Notes: a model not told the origin generated them from the sequence alone. DNA of 64,000 nucleotides from Epibacterium ulvae (GCF_900102795.1 NZ_FMWG01000001.1:124001-188000); one strand, 5' to 3'; shown: positions 45,482 to 55,446, counted from the first letter of the stretch. Made by a program: numbers and translations.

Positions 45482-46024
45482 TCAGAACAAGAGGCTGAAA
45501 AGCCCTAGTGCAATCAGTGCCATGACAAATCCAAACAGTGTGGCACCAATACGCCGGGCTTCCGCGCGGGCTTGTCTGGGGGTGGTTTTCTTTGGTTGCG
45601 GCATGTGCGGTTTGGCTGCAGCTGGCGTTTCCATCGCCCTTGCACTCCATTTTGCTGTTTCTTCAGAAAATGTTTCCACCAGCGTTATGCAAGGGGAGAG
45701 AGTCAGATCGCAGGCTTGTCCCTCAAAGGCGCGGCTGCGGATCGCCATCATGGCACCTGACAGCGTGTTGAGCCTCGCAGTATCCAGATCGCTTCGTGCA
45801 ATGCCACAACCCTCACTCAGGTAACCTGCAAGTCCAAGGCCTTCTAGATCTTTGGTGTGAAACACATCCACTTGTGCCATATCAAGCGTGTTGATCTGTA
45901 AAAGCTGCGCAAGCGCGCCCGGCTCATCTCGCAGAAACGCGATTTGTTCAGGGCGCATATCCAAAGCAAACAGACGGACACGTCCGTGCTCTTCAGCGGA
46001 AATATGGATCGCGTCCTTGGTCAT
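45482..46024 (-). CDS. Hypothetical tail-anchored protein between pyrB and pyrC
   Basis: A 180-residue protein I do not recognise. The first 130 residues are soluble, and a Pro/Lys/Arg-rich linker (TPAAAKPHMPQPKKTTPRQ) leads to one membrane helix at the extreme C-terminus (about 159-180). It starts 3 bases after the pyrB stop and ends 44 bases before the pyrC-like start, so it is in the same operon. A membrane-anchored member of a pyrimidine operon is unusual; no function can be given. Confidence 0.75.
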   Translation of the reverse strand: MTKDAIHISAEEHGRVRLFALDMRPEQIAFLRDEPGALAQLLQINTLDMAQVDVFHTKDLEGLGLAGYLSEGCGIARSDLDTARLNTLSGAMMAIRSRAFEGQACDLTLSPCITLVETFSEETAKWSARAMETPAAAKPHMPQPKKTTPRQARAEARRIGATLFGFVMALIALGLFSLLF

Positions 46025-46027
46025 TTA

Positions 46028-46987
46028 CTATTTGGCCTCACCGCGATTTCGCAGATTGCGTGCCAAAAGATCCATGGCTGCCATACGCACTGCGACGCCC
46101 ATTTCCACCTGTTCCTGAATAACAGAACGATTGATATCATCCGCAATCGTGCCATCGATTTCCACGCCGCGGTTCATCGGGCCAGGATGCATCACGATTG
46201 CATCTGGTTTGGCCAATGCCAGTTTTTCTGCGTCCAGACCGTAGCGATGATAATATTCTCGCTCAGATGGGATAAAACCGCCGTCCATGCGCTCTTTTTG
46301 CAGGCGTAACATCATGACGACATCCACATCCTGAAGGCCTTCGCGCATATCGTCATAGATTTCCGCGCCAAATTCCGAAAATTGACTTGGAACCAGCGTC
46401 GGAGGGCCAATCAAGCGAATACGGTTTTCCATTTTGCCCAGCAGGATCAGGTTAGACCGCGCCACCCGTGAATGGGCAATATCGCCACAAATCGCGATGT
46501 TCAGACGGTGCAGGCGGCCTTTGGCCCGCCGAATGGTCAGCGCATCCAGTAGTGCTTGTGTTGGATGTTCATGACGGCCATCGCCCGCATTCAGGACAGC
46601 GCAGTTTACCTTTTGTGCCAACAGATCCACCGCACCAGAATGCGGGTGCCGCACCACCAATAGATCGGGATGCATCGCGTTCAATGTCATCGCCGTATCG
46701 ATCAGGGTTTCCCCTTTCTTGATCGAAGAGGCCTGCATGGCCATGTTCATGACATCTGCACCCAGACGTTTCCCGGCGATTTCAAAGCTGGCCTGCGTGC
46801 GGGTCGAATTTTCAAAGAACATGTTGATCTGCGTTAGTCCCTGCAGGGCGTCCGCATGCTTTTCGGCCCGACGGTTCAGATCTACATAGCTATCCGCAAG
46901 ATCAAGGATTTCGGTGATCTCAAGCGGGTGCAAAGGCTCGATCCCCAGAAGGTGGTTCTGGCGAAAATAGGTAGGGGCAGATGTCAT
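46028..46987 (-). CDS. pyrB: Aspartate carbamoyltransferase catalytic subunit
   Basis: PyrB makes carbamoyl aspartate in pyrimidine synthesis. The 319-residue protein has the carbamoyl-phosphate motif [21 protein letters not shown], and the C-terminal [12 protein letters not shown]. The ATG at 46987 gives the usual length. No regulatory pyrI is nearby; the PyrC'-like protein downstream probably takes a structural part instead. Confidence 0.95.
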   Translation of the reverse strand: MTSAPTYFRQNHLLGIEPLHPLEITEILDLADSYVDLNRRAEKHADALQGLTQINMFFENSTRTQASFEIAGKRLGADVMNMAMQASSIKKGETLIDTAMTLNAMHPDLLVVRHPHSGAVDLLAQKVNCAVLNAGDGRHEHPTQALLDALTIRRAKGRLHRLNIAICGDIAHSRVARSNLILLGKMENRIRLIGPPTLVPSQFSEFGAEIYDDMREGLQDVDVVMMLRLQKERMDGGFIPSEREYYHRYGLDAEKLALAKPDAIVMHPGPMNRGVEIDGTIADDINRSVIQEQVEMGVAVRMAAMDLLARNLRNRGEAK

Positions 46988-47125
46988 GGGTGGGCTCCGC
47001 TGGCTTTGCGCCCTTATAGGCGTGCAGGTTCGGCCCGGCAATGTTGTGTTTTATGGAATTTCGTTTTGATTGGAGGAGGCATGCAAGTGGTTTTCCTCAG
47101 GGCGCGGGCGCGGTAGTCTGAACCT

Positions 47126-47878
47126 ATGGAATCGGCATTGGATTATTGGAGCGCGCGCGCGCTGTTAGAATGGCAGATGGAGCTGGGCGCGACGGAAGCT
47201 TTGGCTGACGCGCCAGTGAACCGCTATGATTTGCAAGCTGCAGCGCCCAAACCCGCGAAACCAACCGCACCTGAAATTCTTCGGCCACAAGAGATTGACC
47301 CTGTTGCTGAGGCCAAAGCTTTGGCAGCAAAAGCGATGGATCTGCAGCAGCTTCGTGTTTTGATGGAGCGTTTTGAACACTGTGATCTAAAAAAAGGCGC
47401 GAGAAATCTGGTGTTTTCCGATGGCACACCCGGTGCACGGGTAATGATCATCGGCGAGGCCCCGGGACGCGATGAGGATTTACAAGGCAAGCCATTTATT
47501 GGCCGCGCAGGGCAGTTGCTGGATCGGATGCTTGGCGCTATCGACTTAAGTCGCTCTGACAATGTGTATATCACCAATGTCTTGCCCTGGCGGCCGCCAC
47601 AAAATCGGGATCCTTTGCCTATTGAAATTAATATGATGGTGCCATTTCTGGAGCGCCATGTCACCTTGGCCAAGCCTGATGTCTTGGTTTTGATGGGGAA
47701 TATCAGTTGTCAGGCGGTTCTCGGAAAACGTGGGATCACCCGTATGCGGGGCAATTGGGGTCAGGCGTGGGGAAAACCGGTATTGCCAATGTTCCACCCA
47801 GCCTATCTTTTGCGTCAACCTAATCAAAAACGACAGGCTTGGGCTGACTTACTGGAACTAAAAGCGCGTTTGGTCTAA
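47126..47878 (+). CDS. Uracil-DNA glycosylase, family 4 type
   Basis: A 250-residue glycosylase. The catalytic region GEAPGRDEDLQGKPFIGRAGQLLDRML and the C-terminal MFHPAYLLRQPNQKRQ match family 4 enzymes, which carry a [4Fe-4S] cluster. Of the expected cluster cysteines, Cys of EHCDLKKG and Cys of NISCQAV are visible while two others of the usual set are not obvious. The N-terminal 80 residues are a variable Ala/Pro-rich region. Divergent from pyrB. Confidence 0.85.
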   Translation: MESALDYWSARALLEWQMELGATEALADAPVNRYDLQAAAPKPAKPTAPEILRPQEIDPVAEAKALAAKAMDLQQLRVLMERFEHCDLKKGARNLVFSDGTPGARVMIIGEAPGRDEDLQGKPFIGRAGQLLDRMLGAIDLSRSDNVYITNVLPWRPPQNRDPLPIEINMMVPFLERHVTLAKPDVLVLMGNISCQAVLGKRGITRMRGNWGQAWGKPVLPMFHPAYLLRQPNQKRQAWADLLELKARLV

Positions 47879-47966
47879 GTTTTTAAGGAAAGACCATTGC
47901 GAGTGGTGACGGGATTATCAATGAAACCACGGAAATACTGGCTGGATATTAAAGCGGAGTTGAGCA

Positions 47967-48509
47967 ATGTCACGCATGGATGATGCGAAAGAATTTATAC
48001 CCGTACGCATTGCGATCCTGACGGTTTCAGATAGCCGCAGCCTTGCGGATGATCGTTCGGGGCAGGTGCTTGTTGATCGGTTGCAGGCGGCAGGTCATCA
48101 ATTGGCGGATCGTAAAATCTTAGCTGACGAACGCGCCGAAATCGCGGAACAGCTGCGTCGTTGGGTGTCTGATCCAGATGTAGATGTCGTGATTTCCACC
48201 GGTGGTACGGGTTTGACAGGGCGCGACGTCACCGTAGAAGCGCACCGGGATGTCTATGAGAAAGAAATCGATGCTTTTGGAACGGTGTTTACCATCGTTT
48301 CTATGCAAAAGATTGGAACAAGCGCAGTGCAATCGCGTGCAACAGGAGGAGTTGCAGGTGGCACCTATATGTTTGCGCTGCCGGGAAGTCCCGGCGCTTG
48401 CAAAGATGGATGGGATGACATCCTATCAAAACAGCTCGACTATCGGCATCGCCCCTGTAACTTTGTTGAAATCATGCCCAGATTATCTGAACACCAGCGA
48501 CGGAAATAG
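47967..48509 (+). CDS. moaB: Molybdenum cofactor biosynthesis protein B
   Basis: A 180-residue MogA/MoaB-type protein with VVISTGGTGLTGRDVTVEA and the FALPGSPGACKDGWDDIL loop. This family adenylylates molybdopterin before metal insertion (or is its inactive paralog in E. coli). It stands alone here, 12 kb from moaDE and 13 kb from the mobAB-moeA group. Confidence 0.92.
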   Translation: MSRMDDAKEFIPVRIAILTVSDSRSLADDRSGQVLVDRLQAAGHQLADRKILADERAEIAEQLRRWVSDPDVDVVISTGGTGLTGRDVTVEAHRDVYEKEIDAFGTVFTIVSMQKIGTSAVQSRATGGVAGGTYMFALPGSPGACKDGWDDILSKQLDYRHRPCNFVEIMPRLSEHQRRK

Positions 48510-48609
48510 ATCTGTTTGGCGTGTAACGTCGTAATCTCTGTAACAAACATCAGGGTTTGCGTGCCGCATTTGAGGGCGGCAAGCGGAAAGCCAGATGGCC
48601 TAAGGAGGC

Positions 48610-50076
48610 ATGAAGATGCGATTTTTGCGCCAAAGCATAACAGGGCTGTTTTTCCTGTCCCTTGCTTGCGGGCTTTTGGCCTATGCGGGGCAATTGGTGT
48701 TTGGTGCGATTGAAGCACGCTTTGGATCCGAACAACCCACGCGTCCGCAGCGTGAACGCGTGTTTGCTGTGAATGTTGTCACGATCGATTTGCAGGACAT
48801 TGCACCTGATTTGCAGGCGTTTGGCCGTATCGACAGTCGCAGGCGGTTGGAACTTAGAATGCCCGTTTCGGGGCGGGTGATTGAACTTTCTGATCGTTTT
48901 GAAGAGGGCGGCAGTGTTGCAAAGGGAGATGTCTTGGTGCGTCTAGACCCCGCCAATGCCCGCGCGACCCTTGCCGAAGCCGAAGCAGATTTGCAGGATG
49001 CACATGCAGAGGCTCGCGAGGCGGAGCGTGCTTTGGGTCTTGCACGCGAAGAATTGCAGGCCGCAATGGAGCAAGCAGAACTGCGCCAACGTGCCTATGA
49101 ACGCCAGAACGATCTGCGAGAACGCGGGGTTGGTACCGAAGCCACCGTTGAAACGGCAGAGATTGCGGCCGCACAAGCCCGCCAGGCGGTTATTTCTCGT
49201 CGTCAGGCGCTCAGCCAGTCTGAAGCGCGTATCGATCAGTCTGCGACCCGTCAGGCACGCGCGACAATCGCGGTTGAGAGTGCTGAACGGGATGTGGCGG
49301 ACACAACAGTTGTTGCTGGATTTTCTGGTACGCTACAAGAGGTTCAACTGGTTGAAGGCCGCTTGATTTCCGCAAATGAAAAACTTGCGGATTTGATTGA
49401 TCCACGCAGCCTTGAAGTCTCGTTTCGCGTCTCAACTGCGCAATATGCCCGCCTGCTGGGGGCAAATGGTGCGCTTTTAGCGCTGCCCGTGACGGTGAAC
49501 CTAGATGCCGCGGATAGTGATCTGATGACATCCGGGCAAATTTCGCGCGACAGTGGCGCGGCAGGTGAGGGGCAGTCTGGTCGTCTGATATTTGCACGCC
49601 TGTCAACGTCGCCGGGTTTTAAACCAGGGGATTTTGTTTCTGTTTCTGTCAAGGAACCCATGGTGAATGCCGTTGCTCGGGTTCCGTCTGCGGCGCTTGG
49701 CGCAGATGGCACGGTTCTGGCGCTGGGTGATGACAACCGGCTAGAGCGTTTGGCTGTCGAACTCGTGCGCCGCCAGGGCGATGATATTCTGATACGCGGT
49801 GTCGGTATCGCTGGAAGGGATATTGTGGCTGCACGCACACCTGTTTTGGGCACCGGCATTCGTGTGCGCCCCTTGCGTATGAAAAATGAGGCGCTGCAGG
49901 CCATCGAGCCTGAGATGATAGAGCTGAGTGAAGAACAGCGCGCGCGTTTGGTCGCGTTTGTCGAAGGAAATACGCGCATGCCCGCTGAAGCCAAGGCGCG
50001 GGTTCTGGGGCAACTGACACAGGCCAAGGTGCCTGCAACTGTTGTCAATCGTATCGAATCCCGGATGGGAGGATAG
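48610..50076 (+). CDS. RND efflux periplasmic adaptor subunit
   Basis: A 488-residue membrane-fusion protein. It has one N-terminal membrane anchor (LFFLSLACGLLAYAGQLVF), a barrel/lipoyl start (LELRMPVSGRVIELSDRFEEGGSV), a long alpha-helical hairpin of Ala/Glu/Arg heptads (about 118-215), the second lipoyl half (VVAGFSGTLQEV), and a C-terminal extension of about 100 residues. TAAGGAGG precedes the ATG. It partners the RND pump that starts 5 bases after it. No outer-membrane channel gene is adjacent, so a shared TolC is expected. Confidence 0.9.
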   Translation: MKMRFLRQSITGLFFLSLACGLLAYAGQLVFGAIEARFGSEQPTRPQRERVFAVNVVTIDLQDIAPDLQAFGRIDSRRRLELRMPVSGRVIELSDRFEEGGSVAKGDVLVRLDPANARATLAEAEADLQDAHAEAREAERALGLAREELQAAMEQAELRQRAYERQNDLRERGVGTEATVETAEIAAAQARQAVISRRQALSQSEARIDQSATRQARATIAVESAERDVADTTVVAGFSGTLQEVQLVEGRLISANEKLADLIDPRSLEVSFRVSTAQYARLLGANGALLALPVTVNLDAADSDLMTSGQISRDSGAAGEGQSGRLIFARLSTSPGFKPGDFVSVSVKEPMVNAVARVPSAALGADGTVLALGDDNRLERLAVELVRRQGDDILIRGVGIAGRDIVAARTPVLGTGIRVRPLRMKNEALQAIEPEMIELSEEQRARLVAFVEGNTRMPAEAKARVLGQLTQAKVPATVVNRIESRMGG

Positions 50077-50080
50077 TATC

Positions 50081-53000
50081 ATGGCACGGGCCTTAACCAC
50101 ACGGGCCGGGGGCCTGTTGTCATACTTCACGCGTCATGGGACGGCGGCAAACCTATTGCTGGTTTTGTTGTTGGGCTGTGGTCTGGCCGCTATCCCCAAT
50201 ATGCGTGCACAGTTTTTTCCAGATGTGATCGCTGAGAGTGTCAGCGTTAGTGTGGTGTGGGACGGCGCGGGGCCAGAGGATGTTGACAACGCGATTGTCC
50301 AAGTATTGGAGCCTGCGCTGATCGCCATTGACGGTGTGAGCGAGAGCTCGGCCACCTCACGCGAGGGGCGCGCAACCCTTCTGCTGGAGTTTGAACCAGG
50401 CTGGGATATGGCACGCGCTGCAGATGATGTGCAGGCTGCCGTTGATACAGTCAACAACCTGCCTGAAACAGCGGAGGATCCCGAAGTACGCCGGACCATC
50501 TGGCGTGACCGGGTGACAGATGTGGTGATCACTGGGCCGGTCGATGTAGAGCAGCTTGGACGTTTTGCGGATGAACTGGTCGCACGCCTGTTTCAGGCTG
50601 GTGTAACGCGCACCACCATTCGTGGTCTTGCGGCTCCCGAAACCATTGTAGAAGTCCCTTCCGCGCGTTTGATCGCGCATGATATATCCATGGCTGAAAT
50701 CGCAGCGGCAATCGCGGCTGGCGCGGATGCGGATCCTGCGGGAGATGTGACTGGTGCAAATGCACGCGTGCGTACCGGTCAGGAGCGACGTAGCCCGGAC
50801 GAACTGGAAGCGATTGTTTTGCGGGTAAATCCTGATGGTTCGTCACTTACCATCAGAGATCTTGCTGAAATCCGTGTTGAAGGCGTAGCACGCGAACGCT
50901 CTTATTTCGTGGGCGAAGATGCGGCGATGTCGATCCGGGTTGATCGATCAAATCAAGGGGATGCCATTCGATTGCAGGGCGTTGTCGAAGAGGTGGTAGA
51001 TCGCTTTCAGACCAGCCTGCCAGAAGGTGTTTCTGCAGGGTTGATCCGCACCCGTGCCGAAGCCATTTCAGGCCGTTTGAATATCTTACTCGACAATGGT
51101 CTTGTGGGGCTTGGCCTTGTTGTCTTGCTGTTGTTTTTGTTTTTGAACGTGCGCATCGCTTTTTGGGTGGCTGCAGGTATTCCGGCTGCGATGTTTGCAG
51201 CAGTGGCATTGATGTATGTTGGCGGGCTCACCATCAATATGGTTAGCCTGTTTGGGTTGATCATCACGTTGGGCATTGTCGTGGATGATGCCATCGTGGT
51301 GGGGGAACATGCAGATTTTCGCGCGCGCCGTCTCGGAGAAAGCCCGAAACAAGCTGCCGAAAATGCAGCACGCCGTATGGCGATGCCCGTTATTGCAGCA
51401 ACGCTTACAACCATCATTGCGTTTTTTGGCCTCACGGCGATTGGTGGGCGGTTCGGGGATCTGATCCGGGATATTCCACTGACAGTCATTGCTGTCTTGG
51501 CCGCGTCTTTGGTTGAATGCTTTTTGATCCTCCCCAACCACATGGCGCATGCACTGGCCCATGCGCAGCAGGGCAATTGGTACGATTGGCCAAACCGAAT
51601 AGTGAATCGGGGCTTTTTGTGGGGGCGAGAAAAGCTTTTTCGCCCACTGATGGCCTTGGTGGTACGTGCGCGCTATGCAGTTGTTGCAGGGGCGGTTGTT
51701 CTTTTGGCATCACAAGCGGCATTGTTTATTGGCGGGGATGTGAAATGGCGATTTTTCAACGCGCCTGAACGCGGTTCTGTCACTGGCAACTTTGCTATGG
51801 CTGAGGGCGCAACCCGCGCTGATACCCTTGCCATGATGCGGGAAATGCAGCGCGCAACAGAGGCTTTGGCGCGTGACTATGAAGAGCGCTATGGCACCAA
51901 CCCAGTTGATTTCGTTATGGCTGAAATTGGCGGCAATGCTGGACGCGGTCTTGGCGGTGTTGAAACCAAAGACAGGGATCTGCTTGGCGGGATCTCGATT
52001 GAGTTGATCGATGCGGATCTGAGACCCTATTCCAGTTTTGCCTTTGTTGCGGATCTGCAGGACGCAGTCGAACGCCATCCATTGGCCGAAGTCGTCAGTT
52101 TTCGCGGCTGGCGATCTGGTCCGGGGGGAGATGCACTGGATGTGCAGTTCTTTGGGGCAGGGGTTCAAACGCTCAAACAAGCGTCAGAAGATTTGCAGAC
52201 TGCACTGGCCAGTTTTCCCGAAGTTTCAGCTGTGCAGGATGATCTGGCTTATGACAAGGAAGAGTTGATCCTTGATCTGACCCCGCAGGGGCAGGCGCTT
52301 AATTTCACGATTGATGCGTTGGGGCGCGCTTTGCGAAACCGTTTGGGCGGGATTGAGGCGGCAACTTATCCTGATGGGCCACGAAGTGCTGCTATTCGTG
52401 TGGAATTGCCGCGTGATGAACTTAGTGCAGATTTCATGGAACGCACATTGATGCGCACGCCAGATGGGATTTATGTGCCTTTGGCAGACATCGTGTCTGT
52501 GACACGACGCAGCGGCTTCTCGACTGTACAGCGTGAAAACGGCCTGCGATTGATATCGGTCACAGGTGATATTTCCGAAGATGATCCAGCCCGGGCTGAA
52601 GAGATCATGCAGCGCCTGCAAGAAGAGATTTTGCCCGAGATCGCCAGTACGCGGCAGGTTGAATGGCGGATGTCAGGATTAAGCGAGCAGGAAGATACAT
52701 TCCTGGCTGATGCACGCAATGGTTTGATCCTTTGCCTGACAGGAATTTACTTGGTGCTGGCGTGGATTTTTGCCAGCTGGACCCGGCCTTTGGTGGTGAT
52801 GGCGATTATTCCGTTTGGTTTGGTCGGGACAATCTGGGGACACTATCTTTGGGAAGTGCCGCTATCCATGTTTACTGTCGTGGGACTGCTGGGAATGACG
52901 GGAATTATTATCAATGATTCGATCGTTCTGGTCTCAACCATCGATGAGTATGCTGAAACACGTGGATTGCTCCCCTCCATTGTGGAAGGCGCTGCAGATC

Positions 53001-53479
53001 GATTGCGCCCGGTGCTGTTGACCACGCTTACTACGGTGCTGGGACTCGCACCTTTGATGTATGAAACCTCGCAACAGGCGCAGTTTTTGAAGCCGACAGT
53101 GATTACGCTTGTCTATGGGTTGGGTTTTGGCATGTTTCTTGTTCTGCTGGTGGTGCCTGCGTTGGTCGCCATTCAGGACGATATTCGCCGTCCTCTAGCG
53201 GCTTTGCGCTACGCAACGCGTGCAAAGAAAACGCAGCGTTTGATGTTCGGGGCGACGGTCGCACTCCTCACATGGTTTGCTTTAACGATGGGATATGCTC
53301 TGGCCACACAAAGCGTGTTTCACACATTGCTTGACGTGGTCCCAGCGCTTGCAGCATTGCCGCATATGCAGGCGGCATTTGCAAGTTTTATTGTGGGGGC
53401 GTTGATTATTTGTACGCTGGCCTACGGTGTAGGTGGGATGGCCTATACGCTATCGATTCGTGATAATAACCGGGTCTGA
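50081..53479 (+). CDS. RND efflux transporter permease
   Basis: A 1132-residue inner-membrane pump of the AcrB/HAE family, exporting hydrophobic substrates with proton uptake. The core is standard: first helix near residue 30, a large periplasmic loop, the TM4 proton-relay segment with the double Asp in GIVVDDAIVVGEH, a second loop, and the last helices (GMTGIIINDSIVLVSTIDEY; LTTVLGLAPLMYE). After the normal last helix there is an extra tail from about residue 1055 with two more hydrophobic segments (about 1057-1077 and 1100-1122). GGGAGGAT precedes the ATG. The 3' end overlaps the convergent NUDIX gene by 37 bases. Confidence 0.93.
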   Translation: MARALTTRAGGLLSYFTRHGTAANLLLVLLLGCGLAAIPNMRAQFFPDVIAESVSVSVVWDGAGPEDVDNAIVQVLEPALIAIDGVSESSATSREGRATLLLEFEPGWDMARAADDVQAAVDTVNNLPETAEDPEVRRTIWRDRVTDVVITGPVDVEQLGRFADELVARLFQAGVTRTTIRGLAAPETIVEVPSARLIAHDISMAEIAAAIAAGADADPAGDVTGANARVRTGQERRSPDELEAIVLRVNPDGSSLTIRDLAEIRVEGVARERSYFVGEDAAMSIRVDRSNQGDAIRLQGVVEEVVDRFQTSLPEGVSAGLIRTRAEAISGRLNILLDNGLVGLGLVVLLLFLFLNVRIAFWVAAGIPAAMFAAVALMYVGGLTINMVSLFGLIITLGIVVDDAIVVGEHADFRARRLGESPKQAAENAARRMAMPVIAATLTTIIAFFGLTAIGGRFGDLIRDIPLTVIAVLAASLVECFLILPNHMAHALAHAQQGNWYDWPNRIVNRGFLWGREKLFRPLMALVVRARYAVVAGAVVLLASQAALFIGGDVKWRFFNAPERGSVTGNFAMAEGATRADTLAMMREMQRATEALARDYEERYGTNPVDFVMAEIGGNAGRGLGGVETKDRDLLGGISIELIDADLRPYSSFAFVADLQDAVERHPLAEVVSFRGWRSGPGGDALDVQFFGAGVQTLKQASEDLQTALASFPEVSAVQDDLAYDKEELILDLTPQGQALNFTIDALGRALRNRLGGIEAATYPDGPRSAAIRVELPRDELSADFMERTLMRTPDGIYVPLADIVSVTRRSGFSTVQRENGLRLISVTGDISEDDPARAEEIMQRLQEEILPEIASTRQVEWRMSGLSEQEDTFLADARNGLILCLTGIYLVLAWIFASWTRPLVVMAIIPFGLVGTIWGHYLWEVPLSMFTVVGLLGMTGIIINDSIVLVSTIDEYAETRGLLPSIVEGAADRLRPVLLTTLTTVLGLAPLMYETSQQAQFLKPTVITLVYGLGFGMFLVLLVVPALVAIQDDIRRPLAALRYATRAKKTQRLMFGATVALLTWFALTMGYALATQSVFHTLLDVVPALAALPHMQAAFASFIVGALIICTLAYGVGGMAYTLSIRDNNRV

Positions 53480-53901
53480 GCCGCCTTGGCCACTTCAATC
53501 ACCTGTGGCAGAAGGCCAAGATCACTGGCGGCAAGATCATCCACCGCAACCCAACGTGCATCCGCAGCATCATCATCAGGATGAGGTGTCCCGCTCACAT
53601 AGTCACATGCGACAGCGGTGAGCAGATAATGGCTGACGACCTCACCCGTCGCATTTGAGCGAATAACATTTAATGTTGTCAGAATATCTACGGGCGTGGC
53701 GATGACGCTGGTTTCTTCGCGCAATTCGCGGGCAGCGCCAGCTTCGGCCGTTTCGCCCCATTCGACGTGACCGCCGGGAAACCCCCATGCGCCTTTGTTC
53801 GGATCTTTGCCGCGCTGTATCAAAATAACATGAGGCCGCCCCTCAATCAGATGGCACACGACGGCAATCGTACCCAGAACCGGGCGTTTGGGAGATGTCA
53901 T
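53443..53901 (-). CDS. NUDIX hydrolase
   Basis: A 152-residue pyrophosphohydrolase. The Nudix box is GGHVEWGETAEAGAARELREE, with the final Gly position occupied by Ser. The next residues after the box and the N-terminal VVCHLIEGRPHVILIQR fit ADP-ribose- or nucleotide-type members; the substrate is unknown. The ATG overlaps the stop of the DsbD-N-like gene (ATGA on the minus strand). The last 12 codons overlap the end of the RND gene in antisense. Confidence 0.88.
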   Translation of the reverse strand: MTSPKRPVLGTIAVVCHLIEGRPHVILIQRGKDPNKGAWGFPGGHVEWGETAEAGAARELREETSVIATPVDILTTLNVIRSNATGEVVSHYLLTAVACDYVSGTPHPDDDAADARWVAVDDLAASDLGLLPQVIEVAKAAQTRLLSRIDSV

Positions 53902-54722
53902 CCAGCAGAGCAACCTTTGATGTCGACGGCGTGTTTTTCGCCCAGCACCGTAATGCGTACAGCGGAACGGTCAATAGCCGCGCCGGTTGTTTCAATCGGG
54001 TAAAATTCAGCGGTTGTCAAAAGCGTATTGCCCTCACGCTGTGATTTCGCCTCGCCCGCAACATAGGCATTTGTACCCGGTTCGATAATGGCAACCTCAG
54101 TGCCACCCGCTGATGGCATAGCAATCCGTGCGGTGATTTTCATGCCATATGTGCTGGGGGCCATGCTGCATGTTACCTTTTTCACGCCAGCTTCAGAGGC
54201 AGAATAGGGGCGGCTTGCAACCGCAGCAACGATTGCAGGATTCCGTTCGGCTGCATCATTTAATTCATGCGAAAAAGATAGCTCAGCAGGAACACAGACA
54301 TCTTTACACACGCCAAGGCCCATACGTCCCTTTAACTTGACGGGTTTTGATGAATTCTGTGGCGTGATCTCGACCGGTAAGATCATCTGATCATGATAGC
54401 CGATGGTCTGCATGCCCGAGGTTTCAAAGACTTCAGGCGTGGGCCATGTGATTGCAACATTGCCCACGTTTTTTGAACCTTTCCAGGTGAAGGAAGGTGG
54501 AATGCCAGCCTCTCCAGGGATACGCCAGTAGGTTTTCCACCCCGGCGCTAGGGTGACACGCAATGCCCCCAGCACCGTTCCGCGTTTTGTGGTGCCGCCA
54601 TCCAGAATATCCAGCTGCACAAGATCATCAGGAACAGCCTGTGCCTGTCCAGTCGTGGGAAGAGCGGCCAGCGAGCTGCTGACGATGAGGGCGGCGAGCG
54701 TATATGCGAAACGATGGGTCAT
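53898..54722 (-). CDS. DsbD N-terminal-domain-like exported protein
   Basis: A 274-residue periplasmic protein with a signal peptide (AYTLAALIVSSSLAALPTTGQAQA). It matches the thiol-exchange N-terminal domain of DsbD: LAPGWKTYWRIPGEAGIPPSF, ITWPTPEVFE, then the Cys pair in GVCKDVCVPAELSFS. It has no membrane domain and no thioredoxin domain, so electrons would have to come from a CcdA- or DsbD-like partner elsewhere. The ATG at 54722 fits the signal peptide; the open frame goes 40 codons further upstream without support. Confidence 0.82.
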   Translation of the reverse strand: MTHRFAYTLAALIVSSSLAALPTTGQAQAVPDDLVQLDILDGGTTKRGTVLGALRVTLAPGWKTYWRIPGEAGIPPSFTWKGSKNVGNVAITWPTPEVFETSGMQTIGYHDQMILPVEITPQNSSKPVKLKGRMGLGVCKDVCVPAELSFSHELNDAAERNPAIVAAVASRPYSASEAGVKKVTCSMAPSTYGMKITARIAMPSAGGTEVAIIEPGTNAYVAGEAKSQREGNTLLTTAEFYPIETTGAAIDRSAVRITVLGEKHAVDIKGCSAG

Positions 54723-54873
54723 AGGTTTAGATGTGCGCTGTGTTTGCGAAAAAGCCAAGAGACGACTGCGTGAGCGGTATGTGAGGTCGCGTAGATTTGA
54801 TAACCACGCGAAATGCTTGCGCGTATCCTGTGCAAGCGCCATTGTGATGAGAGAGACTCTTTAAATGGAATAA

Positions 54874-55446
54874 ATGAAAGCACTGCCCATGGATTTTACC
54901 GGAAAACTCTTAATTGCAATGCCAGGCATTGGAGATCCCCGGTTTGAACATTCACTCATCTTTCTGTGCTCACATAACGAAGATGGTGCGATGGGGCTGA
55001 TTCTGAATAAGACCGCACCCGGTGTGAAGCTTGGCGATATTCTTGAACAGCTGGATATTGAAACAGCAGATGCGCCGCATGCAAAACTGCCCGTGCGTTT
55101 TGGAGGGCCGGTTGAAACCCAGCGCGGCTTTGTTTTGCATTCGGCAGACTATGAATCGCAGGTCAACTCTCTGGTTGTGAATGATGCGTTTGCGATGACC
55201 GCGACCTTGGATGTGCTCGAAGATGTTGCTTTGGGGCAGGGGCCTGCACAAATGCTCATTATGCTTGGCTATGCGGGCTGGGGGCCGGGGCAGCTAGAAG
55301 ACGAAATCGCATCAAATGGTTGGCTGACGACGGACGCTGATCCTGCCATTGTTTTTGGCGAGGGTGACACTGAAAAATGGAGTGCCGCACTCAAAACGCT
55401 TGGGGTTGATCCCATTGTTCTATCGGCCAGTGCTGGCCACGCATAG
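54874..55446 (+). CDS. YqgE/AlgH family protein
   Basis: A 190-residue UPF0301 protein. Family marks are GKLLIAMPGIGDPRFEHSLIFLCSH, DGAMGLILNK, FGGPVETQRGFVLH and MLGYAGWGPGQLEDEI. The biochemical role is unknown. The ATG at 54889 (MDFTGKLL) is an alternative start closer to family usage. Its stop is one base from that of the convergent tsaC gene. Confidence 0.9.
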   Translation: MKALPMDFTGKLLIAMPGIGDPRFEHSLIFLCSHNEDGAMGLILNKTAPGVKLGDILEQLDIETADAPHAKLPVRFGGPVETQRGFVLHSADYESQVNSLVVNDAFAMTATLDVLEDVALGQGPAQMLIMLGYAGWGPGQLEDEIASNGWLTTDADPAIVFGEGDTEKWSAALKTLGVDPIVLSASAGHA

